Shown here: piece by piece, positions 1 to 11,620 of the stretch | Layout: each line of letters opens with the position of its first letter | Numbering within the stretch: position 1 is the first letter of the stretch | Assembly (NCBI GenBank): GCA_963971305.1 | Contig: OZ020314.1 | Span: 1,798,001-1,862,000, forward strand | DNA: 64,000 nucleotides | Source: Arcuatula senhousia | Taxonomy: Eukaryota; Mollusca; Bivalvia; Mytilida; Mytilidae | Direction of reading: 5' to 3' | Notes under the pieces: model-generated | The model's database searches: none | What the model was told of the DNA's origin: nothing | The model's input: the letters and a program-made list of their open reading frames with translations, nothing else | Translations under genes and position numbers: made by a program

Positions 1-1540
1 TCAGAGATGCCACTTAGACAAGTGACCAAAATTTAAGTTCTTAAAGTTATTAAAAATTTACTTGTTAGAGTAAAGTATTTTTTTCTGAACACAAATTTGC
101 TTATATATATACGGGTAAACTTGAAAATCTTGGAGCTCATTTTAATTGTTACACAGTATTGTTACAATCAAACAGACAATTGGTTTGCAAGGCCTTTGAA
201 AGTTGCACCATTATGAGAGATCAACATATCTTTGGAAAATGAACATGTACAAGTTTTTTTGGTGAAATACATTTATACATTCAACATTTTAAAATCATAA
301 AAAATCTTAGCAATTATAAGTCTGGAACATTTCTGAGAAGTCAAAGATTTATTAAAAGAAAATTAAATTCATTTTATTCATTGATGTTACTTTTTTTTAA
401 GTACACATACATGTAATAGTGAGGCTTTGAGAAGATTGATGTATGAATTGCTTTGTAATAGAAAAATCTGCCAGACATATTTTCTTTCATAATATTCCTT
501 TCACATGTAGCTGTATACATGTACATGTAGTATTTGAAGCCTTTTCCAAAATGAATAACATATTCATGTTTCATCTGATAAATTTATAAAACTTTTTTTT
601 CTTTTTTTTTGTAATAAATAAATTCAAAAGATTTGATTTTAACTTGCTTTACTTTATGAACTAACATTTTCTTTTCATTTCTTTTTATTCATTGTTTTCT
701 TGGAATAAACTGTCTTTTATCTTTCACTACAGTGTCACGTACTTTTAATTTATCCCCATGAACGAAAAAAATATATAAGTAAAATTTGTGATATTTAATT
801 CTAAAGTATTTCAATCATTTACATAATCTTATTTTAGTTATGAAATATAAACATGTTAATGCAATGAATACATTTTTAATTAAGATCCTACTTTATTTCT
901 TAAATGCGTTTACCTTTTCTGTCTTGCAAATGATAACATAGACCAAAGAAAATTTAGTAATACATGAAACAATTTTGTTTCATTATAAAAGTTTCAAATA
1001 CAAATTATATACAGAAGAGAAAAAAAATGTAACAAAACAAAGTAAAAAACATCAGGATCTTACAAAAATATTTTTCATGCATTTTTCTTATTTGGTGCAA
1101 ACATAAAAATCAAGGTTTTATTTTACACTACAGTACAAGTAACATGTTATACAGTTCTATATCTATTATAAACTTTATTTAAAAAAAAAAAGATTATTAA
1201 ATTTTTCAAACTTTAAAATTTTAAAATTCAAATATTTAATACTTAGTAAATGCAAAGATCTGTATATTAATATACAGATCTATGGTAACTGTTATCACTC
1301 TATACAAAAGCTACAGGTCAAAATACACCTAGTTTTCAATGTGGACCTAAAGATCAATTTCCTGCCAATTAACAGGTAGAATTAATAACCCAACCAGCGG
1401 ACCATGATTTTATGGCCGCTATAAAACATCAGCAGTGACCATCAGCCCATGATTTATTACCCCTATAAAACCTCAGCTTTCAATGCTGAGCATTGGAGAT
1501 GCTCAACATGGGTAGTTGTATGCTGAAAGTTGTACTGTAA
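1..1540. other. AT-rich noncoding upstream region
   Basis: No coding frame with recognisable content is visible on either strand. The stretch is AT-rich with homopolymer runs. The only structured item is the palindrome at 1256-1281. Earlier exons of gene 1 probably lie further upstream, outside the window, because the first recognised exon (3007) starts in phase 1 and needs a preceding exon. Confidence 0.6.
1256..1281. repeat. Perfect 26-bp palindrome
   Basis: The bases from AGATCTG to CAGATCT, centred on TTAA, read the same on both strands. It can extrude as a cruciform. No flanking feature explains it. Confidence 0.85.
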
Positions 1541-1544
1541 ATGT

Positions 1545-1950
1545 GATTTGGGTAGCGATACACCATCAACTAGAAAGTATGTCACTGTGACCTATATTTT
1601 ACGCATAAATGACTATGGTTAAGTTTTTTGTTAAGGTCCATAATCGGATACTAGATGTTAAAGGTCAATAACATTTCACCACTAGATTCAATTTTTCGTA
1701 GCACTACACCATCCATTAGAAAATAGGTCACTGCGACCTATATTTACATCAGTTACTCCAATACTAGATGTTGGAGGTCAATGATATTTCATCACTAGAT
1801 GTGTTTTGGGTAACACTTCACCATCCACTAGAAAGTGGGTCAATGTGACTTATATTTTCTGAACGACTATGATTTAGTTTTTGGTTAAGGTCCATAACTC
1901 GGAGATGTTGGAGAAATCCCAGGTAATAAATGTTGGGGGTCAATGATACT
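1545..1950. repeat. Tandem repeat, about three units of ~125 bp
   Basis: Three diverged units share 'caccatcnactagaaa', 'gtcactgtgacctatatt' and 'gttaaggtccataa' in the same order. No long open frame is present. This looks like a dispersed invertebrate minisatellite block in the 5' part of the gene 1 locus. Confidence 0.6.
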
Positions 1951-2192
1951 TTTAAGAACAGGAGGGCTCATAAACACATTTTCTAGTTTGCAAATAACCA
2001 AATAAGGTGTTGGCACAACCTTCATGCAACTTTTGTCATGAAATCATCTGATTGAGGTCCATGTTGTAACGTTATGTGCATGCTGATTTTCATTGCTCAT
2101 TTATATCAGAATTAGACCCCCCTCCCCAATAAAAAGTCTAAAATGGTATGGAGTTTTCTTATTTTGTACAGCTTTATTGGTCAACAAATATT

Positions 2193-2440
2193 ATGTCGCC
2201 CCCTACTTTGGTGGGGAGACATATTGTTTACGTCCTGTCCATCCATTTGTCTGTCTGTCCGTTACAAAGTTTGTCAGCACAACTCCTCGGAAAACTACTG
2301 AACCGATTTCAACAAAACTTAGTGTGTAGGAAGGACATTATATGGAGTTGTGCATATTACCAGGAATTTTTGATCCTCAAATTTGTGTGGAGTTTATTGA
2401 CCTTTTGAACTTTTGGGGAAAATGGGGGTGGGGTAAACTT
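2193..2440 (+). repeat. Hairpin-headed dispersed repeat, copy 1
   Basis: It begins with a short GC-rich hairpin (cgccccctac / tggggag) followed by 'gacatattgttt', a 'tctgtctgtccgt' tract and an AT-rich body. The same hairpin-plus-'gacatat/tgtccgtc' layout recurs at about 4108, 22,307, 34,244, 35,842 and 41,641, so this is a family and not a gene. The two short frames across it have no domain and are not called. Confidence 0.55.
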
Positions 2441-3006
2441 TAATTAATTAACCCTTTCCTTTATATAGACGCCTTTGGACGCCTCTTTGTCATTTTTGTG
2501 ACCCCCCTTTTTTCGGGCCCCTAGAGACTATGAATCCCTTGTATTAGCATGTTTGAGGCTACTTTAGCAAATAGAGTTGCTAACTAAAAACTTGTCACTT
2601 TTTTCGCGCGGTTGCCATGGTTGGGGAATAAAAGATGGTCCTAGAGGGTTTTCCTAAAAGGGTAATTTTCCCCTTTTTAGTCAGGGGTTGAAGGGGCATA
2701 TTTTTGAAAATTCAAAGTCAGAAAACCACTTGACATATTGATAATTTTTTAAAAATTTTTTAAAGGAAGGCCATTTTTTGACCTTTTATGGCCAACATTG
2801 GTTACCATAGCAACCATGAAAATGGCAGTTTAGACCTGTATCAATAGAATTTGGCCCAGTGAGTGGTCCAACCAAGTTTTGAAACATTTGGATGAATAAT
2901 AAAACTTTTACAGCATTTTCAATTTTTTCCCTTATTGCATAGTACATTTTTGGCTAATTTTGACCATTTTGTTAATTCGTCTAACTACATCTTTTCACAT
3001 TTTCAG

Positions 3007-3297
3007 AACCGATAAAAGTAACAATATCATCTGGGAAGACCACAGTCTTACAGGGAAACTCGCTGATCCTGACCTGTACTTTTAATGGAGAGTCTAAACC
3101 TTCAGCTGTTCTATGGACCAGATATAGAGGATCTGGGGAGGACATTCAGCTGACTCCAGACAAATATAGTGGTGGTACTGTAGATAATCCATCTCTGACT
3201 GTCCATCATGTTAAAGCTGAAGACTCTGGAGTGTATGTCTGTAAATTAACATTTGAGGGTGACCAAGTCTCCAGCAACCCACTGACAATCAATGTTG
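3007..3297 (+). CDS. Immunoglobulin-domain exon (gene 1)
   Basis: A 291-nt exon lies between a 'tttcag' acceptor and a 'G|gtaggt' donor. It is phase 1 at both ends, the classic symmetric Ig-domain exon. Its ~97 residues show the Ig hallmarks: a first Cys in ILTCTF, the core Trp in VLWTRY, and DSGVYVC with the second Cys. No transmembrane segment is visible between this exon and the HEPN exon that follows, so either the Ig domain is intracellular or a membrane exon has been missed. The domain could also belong to a separate upstream gene. Phase compatibility with the 3825 exon favours the fusion. Confidence 0.8.
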
Positions 3298-3824
3298 GTA
3301 GGTTTACTTTGTATGAAGTTCATTGAAACTTGCAGTGTTGTCCATCCATCCCAAATAAATGTAGCAAGATGGGGTTTTATGTCTTTTGGGCATATTCATT
3401 TTAGTATTTAGATTTCCACTTGTTTATGCAGGCTGTGTTGCCTATACCTATTCCTCATGTCATTATTTTCTATAAGTATTAAGATTAATTTTGTTCAAAC
3501 CAATCTGCCATCATTTGGTGTCCAGCATCTGACGACCCTCGGTTCATAAACTTTTTCAAATGTAAAATCATCGGACACCAAAGAAGTAACAAAAATGGTA
3601 TAGTTGAATATTAGCATATGTGGTATAAAACTGTCGTCTAGATTTTTTGAATTGTCAAAATATGGCTAAAATTTAAACATCCGAAAAATTGCAGATGTCT
3701 TAAAACGTTATATGTATAAATTCCCCTCTTTTATTTAAAGTGGTAGTACATGTATGAGTTTTATTTTGTCAAAGTCATATTTGATTATATGAAGTTCTTA
3801 TAGGTCTTTACACTTTTATTTTAG

Positions 3825-4034
3825 ATACAACAAGCGCTGTTTTATCTGAAGAAACAAACTATTTAAGGATATACCTTTTGTGTTTGAACATTGGCACAGA
3901 TTCTGTCCGCCATTATTTTGATAGCCATGTGCCACCAGGTTCATTACATGGCCATCTTAGCACACATGAACACAACTTAAGATATACACAACCAATGAAA
4001 TGTAACAAGGACCAGCTTAACTTACTCTTCCCAG
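3825..4034 (+). CDS. DZIP3-type HEPN domain, first half (gene 1 exon)
   Basis: A 210-nt exon has acceptor 'ttttag' and donor 'CCAG|gtaaat', phase 1 to phase 1. It encodes ETNYLRIYLLCLNIGTDSVR, a YFD motif and LNLLFPG. These match ETNFLRFYLLCQNLATDSVR and LKALFPG of the gene 2 exon at 34031. The pattern fits the N-terminal half of the DZIP3/hRUL138-like HEPN domain found in many mollusc STAND proteins. It ends with a split codon that is completed by the exon at 9522, after a 5.5-kb intron filled by nested transposons. Confidence 0.8.
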
Positions 4035-4107
4035 GTAAATACATTAAATCAAATATGAGTGGAATTTTAGATCAATTTAAGCCTCCTTATATCTAACATT
4101 TTTATAT

Positions 4108-4262
4108 TCCCCGAAAACAAAATTTGGGGGTGGTATATAGGAATTACTCTGTCTGTCTTTTTGTCCGTCCATCCATCCGTCCGTCCCTAGATTAATTTCC
4201 TTCACAGATTTCTCAGCAACTACATGACCCAGAGGTCTGATATTTTGCATATAGTTTTATCC
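4108..4262 (+). repeat. Hairpin-headed dispersed repeat, copy 2
   Basis: A hairpin of ccccgaaaac / ttggggg at 4108-4131 is followed by 'tctgtctttttgtccgtcc' and a body with 'cagcaactacatgacccaga'. The layout is the same as at 2193. The TIR element at 4270 starts directly after it. Confidence 0.5.
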
Positions 4263-5490
4263 TATAGTGCAGTACTTGAACCGATCAATGCAACAGTTTT
4301 TGCGATCCGTCACGCGTCATCAATCAGTCACCAATCAGTCATCGATCCGGTCTCAATCATTCACCGATCCGTCATCAATCAGTCACCAATCCGTCATCGA
4401 TCAGTCACCAATCTGTCCGATCCTATCCGTCAAATGCATCCCATGATGCAATTTACCAATCCGTCACGCGTCAATTCAATCTAAAATACGGATTTTTTAA
4501 GTTCGTTTCGCTTATTGTATCACATGACTCCTTGATTGAATGCATAAAATCTTTGAATAAAAAAGAAATTTATATAAATAAATGTAAAAGCGGGACATTA
4601 GACGTGTTTTATATCAATAATTAAACATAGAATATTACAAAGCACAGCCGAATTGTGCTTAAATAAATATTAAAGTCTAACTTTAATGCAAAGACATAAC
4701 ACATTTCTGTTTTAAAATGCGAAAATTCATACGATTTTTTATGTCAAATATATTATATTTTTAAATACCTCATTTAAAATCTTGTCATAAAGTTATTTTG
4801 AAAACAATTTTTTGTGATTGTTATAAAACCATCAGATTTTTTATTTCTTATACATTTGTAGCTTGCATAAGAAATGTTTGGTCTTAACAATTCTATAATG
4901 GAAATAAATTTTCCTTATAATCTCTTAAAAATGGTTAAATATGAACCTTATTTTTAAAGTTAAAGATATGAAGTTATTCAAGTTTTCAAAATATTATAGC
5001 ATTTATGTGTCAAATCTGATGAAAATAGTTGTTTCGCAAACAATTTCATGTCAACTTTATTCAACCGTCATATAATTTTATGCTCAAATATAAGATTTTT
5101 CTACAGGTTCATATATTTTACATAAGAAATTTGTAAATGTGATCTATATTCCTTTGCGAAATAATTTTCTTCATAATCTCTTAACATTATGAACCTTATT
5201 TTTTAAGTCAGCAATATGTAGTTATGCAACTTTTCAAGTTGTCTTAGCATTAATGTGTCAAACCTGATGAAAAAAGTTGTTTCACAAACATTTTCTTGGC
5301 AATTTTATTAAACCGTCATATAATTTTATGCTCAAATAGAAGATTTTACTATAGTTTCATAAATTTTACATAAGAAATTTGCAAATGTGATCTATATTCC
5401 TTTGCGAACAAATTTTCTTCATAATCTCTTTACTACATGTATATGAACCTTATTTTTTAATATATATTTATTTATAATGGCTCAAAAGTC

Positions 5491-5520
5491 TCAACGTTTC
5501 GGCTGTTGCCTTCATCAGGA
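5491..5520 (-). ncRNA. Minimal hammerhead ribozyme motif in the Penelope-like 3' region
   Basis: On the minus strand CTGATGA (5512-5518), a GGC/GCC stem II and GAAAC (5496-5500) are followed by GTT, giving a putative NUH cleavage site at 5493. Stem III is reduced to A-U and C-G with no loop. That is the minimal type I form known from Penelope-like terminal repeats, thought to act as dimers. Activity is inferred. Confidence 0.65.
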
Positions 5521-5659
5521 GTAAAAAGTCCTCTGAAAGTTACATCATGGCCATTCCATCATCATCATCTCCATCAATAACATCGTCAAGGTGAGTGACG
5601 TCATAGGCGACGTTGGCAACAATATGCCAAAGAATGATGTTAAGTATTGCGCCTAAAAG

Positions 5660-7936
5660 TCACTGATAGTCATTCCACAGTATCCCTAGGGTTGCCTTGA
5701 TGTTAGCTCCATTTGGTATTTCTGTGCGGAGTTCCTCTATCCATTTGAGTTCTTTGATCTGCCTGTAATATTTAGATTTGGGTATACACCTTTCTAATAA
5801 TACAAACTCTACATCAGCCCTTGAATGTCTACCTTCATTGAAATGTTGTGCTACACTTTTTTGTATTCTTTTTAACCTGATGTCATTAAGGTGTTCCTGG
5901 AGTCTTTCTTTGGCCATTCTCTCAGTTTCTCCAACATACACGAATTTGTTGCAGGTCTTACAGAAAATTGCATAGATGACATTTCTAGTGCTGCACCCGA
6001 AAAAGTCTCTTTGATTAATAGTTTTCCCATTTACTTTAACCATTTCTTGTTTTGTAAGCTTGTCGCAAACTTCACAGTTTGTATCACATTTGTTGAGGTC
6101 CATTTTTCCGTTTTGACATTTTGCAATTTTGTTGAGTTTTCCATGGACTAGAATATCACCAAGGTTTTGATCCCTTTTGAATGCAAGGATTGGCAGGTTT
6201 TTAAATACGGGTATGTTTTTAAGTCTGTTTGATTTATCCAAAATGCTTTGGTGTTTTCTGACTATGTGTCATATGTCGGGGAGTTGTTTGCTGTATGTGA
6301 TAACTAGTGGTATCCTAGTTGTTTTCTTCTTTTCCTTATTTTTGTAAAGTAGAAGGTCTTTGCGGTCCAGTTTATCTACCCGGTCTAGTTGTTGCTCAAT
6401 AAATTTAGAACTATATCCTCTTTTTCTGAGTTGAGTCTTAAGATCCTTCTTGTGTTTCAGATAATCCTTTTCGTCACTGCATATACGTTTAAGTCTGATC
6501 CCTAGACCATATGGTATTGCTCTTTTTGTACTATTTGGATGGCACGATTTGACATCAACATATAAATGTTTGTCTGTAGGTTTAACATACAAATCAGTCT
6601 TTAAACCCCCTTGTTTAAAGCTAACAAGTGTGTCCAGAAATTCAATCTTTGTACTGCTCCATCTCAACACCACTTTGATATTCTTGTGAATAGAATTTGC
6701 ATGCTCCTGAAACTTTTTTAACTCGTCCGCGCCATGTGTCCAGATACCAAATCCGTCATCTATAAAACGTTTGTAAAACATTGGTACTTTATCTGCTTCC
6801 ATTAGTTTCTCATCCCATTTTCGCATATATGCACATGCAAAACTCTTCCCTAACTTAGACCCAATTGCTATTCCATCAGTTTGAATAAATTGCATATCGT
6901 GTAGCTGGAATACATTATTGTTTAGGATTGTCTTAATCATTTCTAAACCACCTTCTGTGCTAATTTCTGAATGTTTTCTTGCTTCTAAAGCTTCTTTACA
7001 TGCACTTAGCCCTTCCTTCATTGGGATCGAAGGGTATAGTTTTACAACATCGAAACAAAATAGAATTGGATTCTCCAGCTTACTTGTGTCTACTGTTTGC
7101 AGTTTGTTTAAAAAGTCTGTTGTGTCTTTAATGTAACTTGGAGATTGCTGAACAAACTCATCTAACTCTTTTTCCATGACGCCTGCCATTTTTTCAGTTG
7201 GTGTACCTATTCCACTTACTATTGTCCTATATGGATTTCCTGTTTTATGGAGCTTCGGGTTGCCCTTTAGTTTTCCAGCATGAGTGTATTTCGGGACTAA
7301 ATATTTTTTCATATCTTTGTCAATGATTCCATCTTTGTACATTTTATTTGTAACTTTCTTGACATTCTTGATTGCTTTTTCCATCATCATACCATCTGTC
7401 TGTTGATATGCTTTATCATTTATAACCTCTTTTTCTAGGTTTGTGATGTAGTCCTCTCTGTTTATCACCACTATCCCTGAGCCTTTGTCTGCTGGACGTA
7501 TAACAATGCTATCATCTTCAAGTAGTTCTTTCATTGCAGAGGATTCTTGTGTTGTTAAATTTCTATTGATTTTCTTCTTAAGGTTCTGGATTATTTCATC
7601 CTTTACTACATCTATATATGTATCCAGCCATTTATCCCTCCCTGGCTTAGGCATGAAGTCAATTTTCTTTTTACGCCATTCCTTTTCTTCATTTTTATAA
7701 TCATCATTATTTTCATCTCTGTCCTGGTCATAAAAATATTCAGCTAGTCTCATGCGTCTTTCCCATTCAGCTAGGTCACTGAGCAGTTTTGTAACATCTA
7801 TTTGATCTCTTGTGGGAATAAAAGTAAATCCTCTCTCAAGAAGTCTTACTTGGTCTTTCGATAATTCTTTTGAAGAAAGGTTCGTAACAATTTTTTCTTT
7901 TACATTTGTCTTGCTTTTCAAAGAATGCTGGCTAGG
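5660..7936 (-). pseudogene. Penelope-like reverse transcriptase with C-terminal GIY-YIG endonuclease, one in-frame TGA
   Basis: The frame from 7936 down to 5660 is continuous except for one TGA at 6269-6271. The RT part shows RPADKGSGIVV, PKLHK, motif A FCFDVVKLYPSIP, GIAIGSKLGKSFA and catalytic motif C RFIDDGFGIW (FIDD in place of the usual YxDD). Downstream of the stop come a Cys cluster (CDTNCEVC), NVIYAIFC.TC and YVGETE, which form a GIY-YIG endonuclease, and an ELKWIEELRT tail. This order is that of endonuclease-positive Penelope/Neptune/Poseidon-type elements, which use the product for target-primed reverse transcription. There is no Met start, because the N-terminus is missing. The stop makes this copy inactive unless read through. 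Confidence 0.9.
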
Positions 7937-9521
7937 CTAAGTCAGCAACATGTAGTTATGCAACTTTTCAACTTATCTTAGCATTAATGTGTCAAACCTA
8001 TGAGAAAAGTTGTTTCGCAAACATTTTCTTGGCAATTTTATTAACCCGTCAAATAATTTTATGCTCATATAGAAGATTTTACTTTAGTTTCATATATTTT
8101 ACATAAGATATTTGTAAATGTGATCTATATTCCTTTGCGAACAAATTTTCTCCATAATCTCTTAACTTTATGAACCTTATTTTTTAAAAGTCAGCAATAT
8201 GTATTTATGCAACTTTTCAACTTATCTTATCATTTATGTGTCAAATCTGATGAAAAAAGTTGTTTCGCAAACAATTTCTTGTCAATTTTATCAAACCGTC
8301 ATATAATTTTATGCTCAAATATAAGATTTTACTAAAGTTTCATATATTTTATATAAGAAATTTGCAAATGTGATCTATATTCCTATGCGAAAAAATTTTA
8401 CACAGTGAATTAAAAAAAATAAAATAAAATTTACTAGATTATTTGTTCTTTATTATTTGTTACAAATTGTTGAAATAATTGTTCTAAGCAGAACCATAGA
8501 CCTGTATATCCAGGTCTATGGCAGAACCTTTTACATTTTAAAGATTTTTTCAGCACAGTTTCTGTTTTTGTATTTAAAAATCAGAACAAATAAAATAAAA
8601 TTATATTAGTATTATTTTTATAGAAGAAAAGAACACGAACTTTGCCTATTTAGTTTAAAGGAAGTACTATGTAAACAATTATTAAATTCATAAGATTAAT
8701 AATATTAACATATTTAAACAGAAAATGTATGTCTTATTTAACACTATAGCATAATTTATTTGAAACAAATCAAATTAACGCCGTGACTGGTTTGTGTTGC
8801 GTTATATATATGTTATAAATGTATAGCTATAAATTATAACTTCGTTTCACAGAAGAGTTTTCTAATTATACTGATCGATCGTATCAGTCAAATAACGGAT
8901 CGATAGCCCGGTACCCTATGGTATCCGTCATCCGTCCAATTCGTCCGATCCGTCATCAATCAGTCAACAATGCGTCACCAATCATTTACCAATCCGTCAT
9001 CAATCAGTCATCAATCTGGTCCAAACGCGTCATCAATCCGTCACCGATCAGTCATCGATCCGTCAAAGTGTTGCATTGATCGGTTCAAGTACTGTACCGT
9101 GTGGTGTATACCAATTTTATGCTCCTAGGTCTAGCACTCTATGTTTACCACATACTTAGGTTTTTACACATATAGAATGGAAACGATTACAGATATAGAA
9201 AACCTTTTTAGTGCTTAAAAAATACATGTTAAGAGGCTTTACAAAAGTGTCCAATAGGTCGAAGGGATTCCCCCTTTTAGTTTTGAGCTCATAAAATGTA
9301 AAACTGTTAATTTCCAGATAACGAAAAAAAAAATTGCTGGCTAAAATGTTCAACTTCAGAAGCTTCACAAACCTCTCCATAAATTTTACTCAAGTCAAAT
9401 CTACCTACATGACAAAATTGTCAACTAGCAAATCTTTTAAAGTTTCTGCTCTGCCAAATGAAGATTTACAATTTGAACACACAAAGAAAATAGAAATATC
9501 TGATATCATTATGTTTTGTAG

Positions 9522-9760
9522 CTATACCAATGTTGCCTGCGTCATCAACATTTGATTTCTCGCTCCTCTATAAGTTGACCAGAAATACATTAAATGTCCC
9601 CCAACCAGCTCGAGGTTGGGGATTCCCTCCACTGGCCAGTGATATATCAGATGAAGATGATGTGGAGCGTATCAGAAAGTATAGGAATCTCCTAGCTCAT
9701 ATTGAGCATTGCAAAATAGAGCAGGGTGTCTTTAGTATCATGTGGACTGAGCTCAGCCAG
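9522..9760 (+). CDS. HEPN domain, second half with R-x4-H motif (gene 1 exon)
   Basis: A 239-nt exon has acceptor 'ttttgtag' and canonical donor 'CAG|gtaagt', phase 1 to 0. It is exactly the same length as its gene 2 counterpart. It encodes FDFSLLYKLTRNTLNVPQPA, DDVERIRKYRNLLAH and MWTELSQ. RNLLAH (nt 9683-9700) fits the R-N-x3-H catalytic signature of metal-independent HEPN ribonucleases. The conserved position in both paralogues supports a functional site. Confidence 0.82.
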
Positions 9761-9776
9761 GTAAGTAACTAGTACA

Positions 9777-10335
9777 AAGCTAGTGCTAAAGCGTTTAAAG
9801 GCAAGCGAAATATATATAAGTGCTATAGTAGATTTATTCTCTGTTAAAGTTTATTGATCAAATATTTGCAAAATAATTAATGAGAAAAGAAGGGATGGTC
9901 AAATGCAGATGCTCTCAACGTAAATGAACACAATACAAAAATTGAATCGATTGAAACATCCCTTCGATTAAAATGGACTCGTCCCATTGATGTGTATTTT
10001 GTATTAAATTTTATGAATGAACCCAACAGAATCCTTGCATTGACCAATCAAATAAGAGAAATAACCAATGAAGTAATAGATGAATACATAATGTATATTC
10101 TATCTCCTCTTACTAAATAATTCATCAAGTAAAATGCAAAGGAATAAACAAAACTTGTGCCGGTCATATAAAATGCCAATAAAAATAGAAATTTATAAAA
10201 GTGTGTTTCATGTTAACATATATTGAAAAGTAATATAGAAAATAAAGCTTTTTGTCTGACTGGATGCAGGAAAATCACTCCGTCTAGACTGAAAAAAAAA
10301 CGCGAAAATCTTCACTACTCTATAGACTACATAAG
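9777..10335 (+). repeat. Dispersed ~560-bp repeat, copy A (intron of gene 1)
   Basis: It runs from 'gctaaagcgtttaaaggcaagcga' to 'ggctttgctaggcttgcc' and is clearly homologous to 47,668-48,252. Shared blocks include 'cgtcccattgatgtgtatt', 'accaatcaaataaga' and 'cactccgtctagactgaaaa'. Both ends contain 'ggcaagc' in inverted orientation, suggesting a TIR-type element without coding capacity. Confidence 0.65.
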
Positions 10336-10339
10336 GCTT

Positions 10340-11385
10340 TGCTAGGCTTGCCCCAAAATTGAAGCATTCAAGGTGTCATCGCATAGTCCACGCACCACCC
10401 TAGGGGGAAACTAGGTTTAGCAGTGCAAGGAGACACAGGACAATGCGGGTGTGCTGTGGCATTCTATTATCAGACAAAACAAGAAGTTTTTACAATTTAT
10501 ATAAACAAAATTCAATATTAAAAACAATAACAAAAATGATTCAAAGTTGAAGATTTCACAAAGTCCAAAGTTTAGAATTTCACAATTAAATTTGATTCAA
10601 AGTCCAAATGAAATATTTAAAAGTCCAAAGAATAAAAGTTAGCACAGTTTCGAAAGTCCAATAAATATGAGTTGAATGCTGCTGTGTAGGCGGTTTGGTC
10701 CAGTCTTGTTCATGTCCTGAAGTGTCGACTTTTTCGGTTTGATGCTCACTCTTTGTCAGCAGCTAGAACGTCTGACTGTGACCACTGCCCCGTATAGCAC
10801 GTGTGGAATCCTCATGGTGTCATGTGTACGAATTTACTGCTGTTTCTTTGATTGGGTCATGAATTTATATGATGGACTGAAAAGAATTCATTTTGAATTA
10901 TTTACCTTAATTTACAAAGTTTCATAAAAGTTTGAAATTAATACTCAGCTGTCAAATTACTAGAAAAATCAATTAACAAAAATATATTCTTTAAAACCCT
11001 AATAAGATAGAAGTATCAATTAATAAGTAATTTTACTCAAGCTTATTTTGACACTTAATATAATTAGATTAACTAAGTAAAAATAAAATCTAAATTTGAT
11101 TTAAAAAAAAATCAGAAAAAAAAGAATAAATTACATAATAATATTTTAACAAAAACTGTCCCTATTACGAAGGTATAAAACCCCTGTGTGTTAAGCCTAA
11201 AACATTTAGCTCATAGTCAGACAGAATAAAAGAGATGTAAAAAAAAATAGACATGATAATCCTTAATAGTGCTGTGAATTGTGAAGTTTTGATGTAATAT
11301 AACTTATCACCAAAGGGATTTTCCTAATGCATTTTGGTTATTTGTCCCTAACCATTTTACATACAGTCGCTCTGCATATTCTCAA
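10340..11385. other. Intronic sequence without recognised content
   Basis: AT-rich intron between the HEPN and coiled-coil exons of gene 1. A cluster of 'aaagtccaaag' repeats lies at 10,540-10,660. The 62-codon frame at 10,739 has no recognisable domain and is not called. Confidence 0.5.
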
Positions 11386-11387
11386 TT

Positions 11388-11475
11388 AAGTGTGTCAAAT
11401 CCAGTAAAGGAAGACCGAACAAAAACTCCATGACAAACCAAGATCTGCACTTATCTGCGAGATAGAAATCAATCA
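11388..11475 (-). mobile_element. Fragment of a Penelope-like 3' tail
   Basis: 'gtgtgtcaaatccagtaaagga' through 'atctgcgagatagaaatc' matches the tail seen at 30,470-30,540, 40,660-40,745 and 52,050-52,130. In the longer copy at 52 kb this segment lies directly 3' of reverse transcriptase coding sequence. Confidence 0.55.
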
Positions 11476-11620
11476 AGAATCACTTTGGTTGGTCCAATGG
11501 AAAATGTCACTCAGTCAATTACCAAATGACCTTGACATTTCTTTAATTTTGAATCTCAAAAGCATATCTTTAAAGATCCTCAAATAATTCATGCATTTAG
11601 ATTTGCAATATCTTCAACAG

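Larger units (their letters stand above)
5461..7939 (-). mobile_element. Penelope-like retroelement, 5'-truncated
   Basis: The element holds one long minus-strand reverse transcriptase/GIY-YIG frame followed by a short 3' region with a hammerhead-like motif. Its insertion point is clear because the same ~245-bp host unit resumes on both sides. At the 5' side the frame runs into a stop at 7937-7939 with no N-terminal part, so it is truncated, as is usual for these elements. It is nested in the TIR element at 4270-9094, itself in a gene 1 intron. Confidence 0.88.
4945..8400 (+). repeat. ~245-bp tandem units interrupted by the Penelope-like element
   Basis: Units start near 4945, 5192, 5443 and 8173, each with 'gaaccttattttt' and then 'tcagcaatatgtagttatgc', 'tgtcaaacctgatgaaaaaa' and 'tgatctatattcctttgcga'. 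The third unit is split at about 5460/7940 by the Penelope-like element. Degenerate relatives occur at 27,050-27,560. Confidence 0.75.
4270..9094. mobile_element. TIR-bounded element in gene 1 intron, carrying a nested Penelope-like element
   Basis: A 26-bp perfect terminal inverted repeat, beginning CAGTACTTGAACCGATCAAT, lies at 4270-4295 and inverted at 9069-9094. Inside each end is a zone of short direct repeats built on 'ccgtcatcaatcagtcacc' (about 4310-4480 and 8930-9068). The body is made of ~245-bp tandem units plus the Penelope-like insertion. No transposase frame is visible, so it is non-autonomous. Flanking 7-mers TATAGTG and TACCGTG match at five of seven positions, too weak to call a target duplication. 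The CAG terminus resembles hAT-type elements, which is only an inference. Confidence 0.75.

Noticed and set aside
4262..4269. Target site duplication of the 4270-9094 element
   Set aside because: Left and right 7-mers agree at only five positions; not strong enough.
5778..6151. Plus-strand frames over the Penelope-like element
   Set aside because: Antisense shadows of the RT/GIY-YIG frame.
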